Shown here: positions 5,559 through 6,460 of the stretch, piece by piece
How the letters are laid out: every line of letters begins with the position of its first letter
Numbering within the stretch: the first letter of the stretch is position 1
DNA from: an uncultured Curtobacterium sp.
GTDB lineage: Bacteria; Actinomycetota; Actinomycetes; Actinomycetales; Microbacteriaceae
Direction of reading: 5' to 3'
DNA: 6,460 nt
Assembly: GCA_913774725.1 (NCBI GenBank)
Contig: CAJYIG010000068.1
Coordinates: 1-6,460 of the forward strand
Notes under the pieces: model-generated
Database searches by the model: none
Told to the model about the DNA's origin: nothing
The model's input: the letters and a program-made list of their open reading frames with translations, nothing else
Made by a program: the position numbers and the translations under genes

Positions 5559-6059
5559 GTGAACGGAACGACGACAGGGGTGCTCTACGTGCACTCCTCA
5601 CCACGCGCGCTCTGCCCGCACGTCGAATGGGCAGCAGGTCGCGCGATGAGCCGCGCCGTGAACTTCTCGTGGCTCGACCAGCCCGCGCTCGACGGTTCCC
5701 GTCGCACGGAGTTCACCTGGACCGGGCAGGTCGGCACGGGCGCGGCGATCGCCTCTGCCCTGCGCGGCTGGGAGCACCTGCGCTACGAGGTCACCGAGGA
5801 GCCCACGGCGCAGTCCGACGGTGGTCGGTGGATGCACACGCCCGACCTCGGCGTCTTCTTCGCGCAGACGGACGTGTCGGGCAACATGGTCGTCCCCGAG
5901 GACCGTGTGCGCTACGCCATGGAGGTCGCCGGCAGCAACGCCCTCGAACTCCACCGTGAGCTCCGGCTGGCCCTCGGGCAGGCCTGGGACGACGAACTGG
6001 AGCCCTTCCGGCACGCCGCCGAGGGCAACCCCGTCGTCTGGCTGCACCGCGTCGGCTGA
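5559..6059 (+). CDS. DUF3145 domain protein
   Basis: A 166-residue soluble protein, full length for this actinobacterial family. Recognisable conserved stretches in order: GVLYVHSSPRALCPHVEWAA (7-26), TGAAIASALRGWEHLRYEVT (60-79), EEP at 80-82, DGGRWMHTPDLGVF (87-100), MVVPEDRVRYAM (110-121) and ELEPFRHAAEGNPVVWLHRVG towards the C-terminus (146-166). There is no signal peptide or membrane helix. The function is unknown. In several actinobacteria I recall the gene beside fatty-acid synthesis genes (acpP, fabF), but no such neighbour is visible here, so the link cannot be tested in this window. The start is GTG 5559, four bases after a strong GGAGG. It has its own promoter candidate (5449-5454) and its own terminator (6086-6123), so it is probably transcribed alone. 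Confidence 0.92.
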   Translation: MNGTTTGVLYVHSSPRALCPHVEWAAGRAMSRAVNFSWLDQPALDGSRRTEFTWTGQVGTGAAIASALRGWEHLRYEVTEEPTAQSDGGRWMHTPDLGVFFAQTDVSGNMVVPEDRVRYAMEVAGSNALELHRELRLALGQAWDDELEPFRHAAEGNPVVWLHRVG

Positions 6060-6085
6060 CCGCACCCGCTTCCTCCGCACCACCT

Positions 6086-6123
6086 CGGACGCCGCCCGCT
6101 CCCTCCGGAGCCGGCGGCGTCCG
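6086..6123 (+). terminator. long hairpin terminator after DUF3145
   Basis: CGGACGCCGCC (6086-6096) pairs perfectly with GGCGGCGTCCG (6113-6123) over 11 bp. Inside it, after a single C/C mismatch, GCTCC (6098-6102) pairs with GGAGC (6107-6111) around a 4-base loop. That makes 16 pairs in 38 bases, starting 26 bases after the stop. The downstream bases (tcgtcccc) have no T-run. It is symmetric enough to act from both sides. Confidence 0.8.
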
Positions 6124-6145
6124 TCGTCCCCACCGGAGTCGGGCG

Positions 6146-6166
6146 TGCGCCCTGCGCCCTGCGCCT
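6146..6166 (+). repeat. short 7-bp tandem repeat
   Basis: TGCGCCC occurs at 6146-6152 and 6153-6159, followed by TGCGCCT at 6160-6166. It is a minor slippage-type repeat in the non-coding stretch between the DUF3145 terminator and the larger repeat units. Nothing else is seen between 6124 and 6178. Confidence 0.7.
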
Positions 6167-6178
6167 CCCGCTGCCCTG

Positions 6179-6260
6179 AAGTCGCACGACGTGCCGCCGG
6201 CGGACGTCCTGGTCGCGGGACATGCCGTCGGAGCGGGAGGTGTGCGGCATGTCGTGCGAC
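6179..6260. repeat. 82-bp repeat unit A: three copies of a 16-bp motif, two direct and one inverted
   Basis: The motif GTCGCRSGACNYGCCG occurs at 6181-6196 and 6212-6227 on the plus strand and at 6245-6260 on the minus strand. The outer copies form an inverted repeat of 17 bp (6181-6197 with 6244-6260) broken only by one G-T pair. The inner copy can instead pair with the right arm (GACATGCCG 6219-6227 with CGGCATGTC 6245-6253, 9 bp perfect), so two hairpins compete for the same arm. Start-to-start spacings are 31 and 33 bp. The unit is about 80% identical to unit B 120 bp downstream. I see no coding evidence, promoter or transposase here. It may be a dispersed REP- or MITE-like element, a regulator-binding array or a structured RNA. 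Confidence 0.85.
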
Positions 6261-6298
6261 GAGAGGTTCCACACTGCGTCGGCCGACGCTCGCTGTCC

Positions 6299-6380
6299 AA
6301 GTCGCACGACTCGCCGCGGGCGGACACTCCGGTCGCAGGACTCGCCGTCGGGGCCGGAGGTGAGCGGCACGTCGTGTGAC
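6299..6380. repeat. 82-bp repeat unit B: diverged copy of unit A
   Basis: The same architecture as unit A, displaced by exactly 120 bp: motif copies at 6301-6316 and 6332-6347 (plus) and 6365-6380 (minus). The outer inverted arms pair over 17 positions with two adjacent mismatches (6311-6312 against 6369-6370) and one G-T pair. Its two direct copies both carry GACTCGCCG, while in unit A the equivalent positions read GACGT and GACAT. The inverted copy breaks the motif consensus at one position. Bases 6261-6298 between the units show no repeat and no gene. Confidence 0.85.
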
Positions 6381-6460
6381 CAGAACGGACCGGACGGGGC
6401 CGGAACGGGGCGCGGGGCCGGGACCGGGCACCGGGACGACGGAGGCCCGCCCTGCGGACG
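6381..6460. other. GC-rich low-complexity tail, no gene seen
   Basis: Beyond unit B the sequence is made of overlapping CGGGGCCGG, ACCGGG and CGGGAC words up to the window edge. Frames through it give Gly/Pro/Arg-rich products without a ribosome site. It may be intergenic or the edge of the next gene; the window ends too soon to tell. Confidence 0.5.

Noticed and set aside
4667..5959. 430-codon plus-strand frame spanning DUF1684 and DUF3145
   Set aside because: Shadow frame crossing a terminator and a promoter, with low-complexity Arg-rich product.
6179..6380. CRISPR array
   Set aside because: The repeats are short, alternate in orientation, and have related rather than unique spacers; no cas gene is present.
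5598..6431. Minus-strand frame whose product repeats every 40 residues over the 3' repeats
   Set aside because: The periodicity follows from the 120-bp DNA period being a multiple of three. No ribosome site, and it runs antisense through DUF3145.

Overview
The window looks like chromosomal DNA from a high-GC Gram-positive bacterium. Coding frames have third positions that are almost all G or C, starts are often GTG, and DUF3145 and this form of DUF1684 protein are actinobacterial families. The protein style (peptide deformylase with a GLAGPQVG motif, the particular NIPA/DMT-like permease) fits Microbacteriaceae, perhaps Curtobacterium, but the genus is inferred from recall and was not tested. 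No phage, transposase, plasmid or CRISPR signature is present.

Layout from left to right. Bases 1-311 hold the 3' end of an unrecognised plus-strand gene. It faces a convergent peptide deformylase gene (def, 378-953, minus). Def and a nine-helix DMT/NIPA-like permease (993-1904, plus) diverge from a 39-bp spacer in which each start codon has a TAnnnT -10 box exactly 6 bases upstream, suggesting two interlocked leaderless promoters. A 194-bp spacer with a 22-bp GC-rich tandem repeat leads to a family 4 glycosyltransferase (about 2099-3319). A CAT-anticodon tRNA (3333-3406) starts 13 bases after the glycosyltransferase stop. It is followed by an AI-2E family membrane protein (3436-4563) and a DUF1684 protein (4560-5396). 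These last two overlap by 4 bases and are almost certainly translationally coupled. A hairpin terminator (5406-5425) closes that unit. A CATAAT promoter and a structured leader of about 100 nt then precede a DUF3145 gene (5559-6059), which ends at a long perfect hairpin (6086-6123).

The last 400 bp carry no convincing gene. They contain the most unusual structure here: two 82-bp units exactly 120 bp apart, each with three copies of one 16-bp motif in the order forward, forward, inverted. That gives six copies in about 200 bp with conserved 31/33-bp spacing. It could be a REP/MITE-like dispersed repeat, an operator array or a structured RNA.

Functionally the genes are mostly housekeeping: N-terminal protein maturation (def), a tRNA, membrane transport (two permeases) and glycoconjugate synthesis. 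Two conserved proteins have no assigned role (DUF1684, DUF3145). No single pathway ties the window together. The only strong functional link is the AI-2E/DUF1684 coupling.
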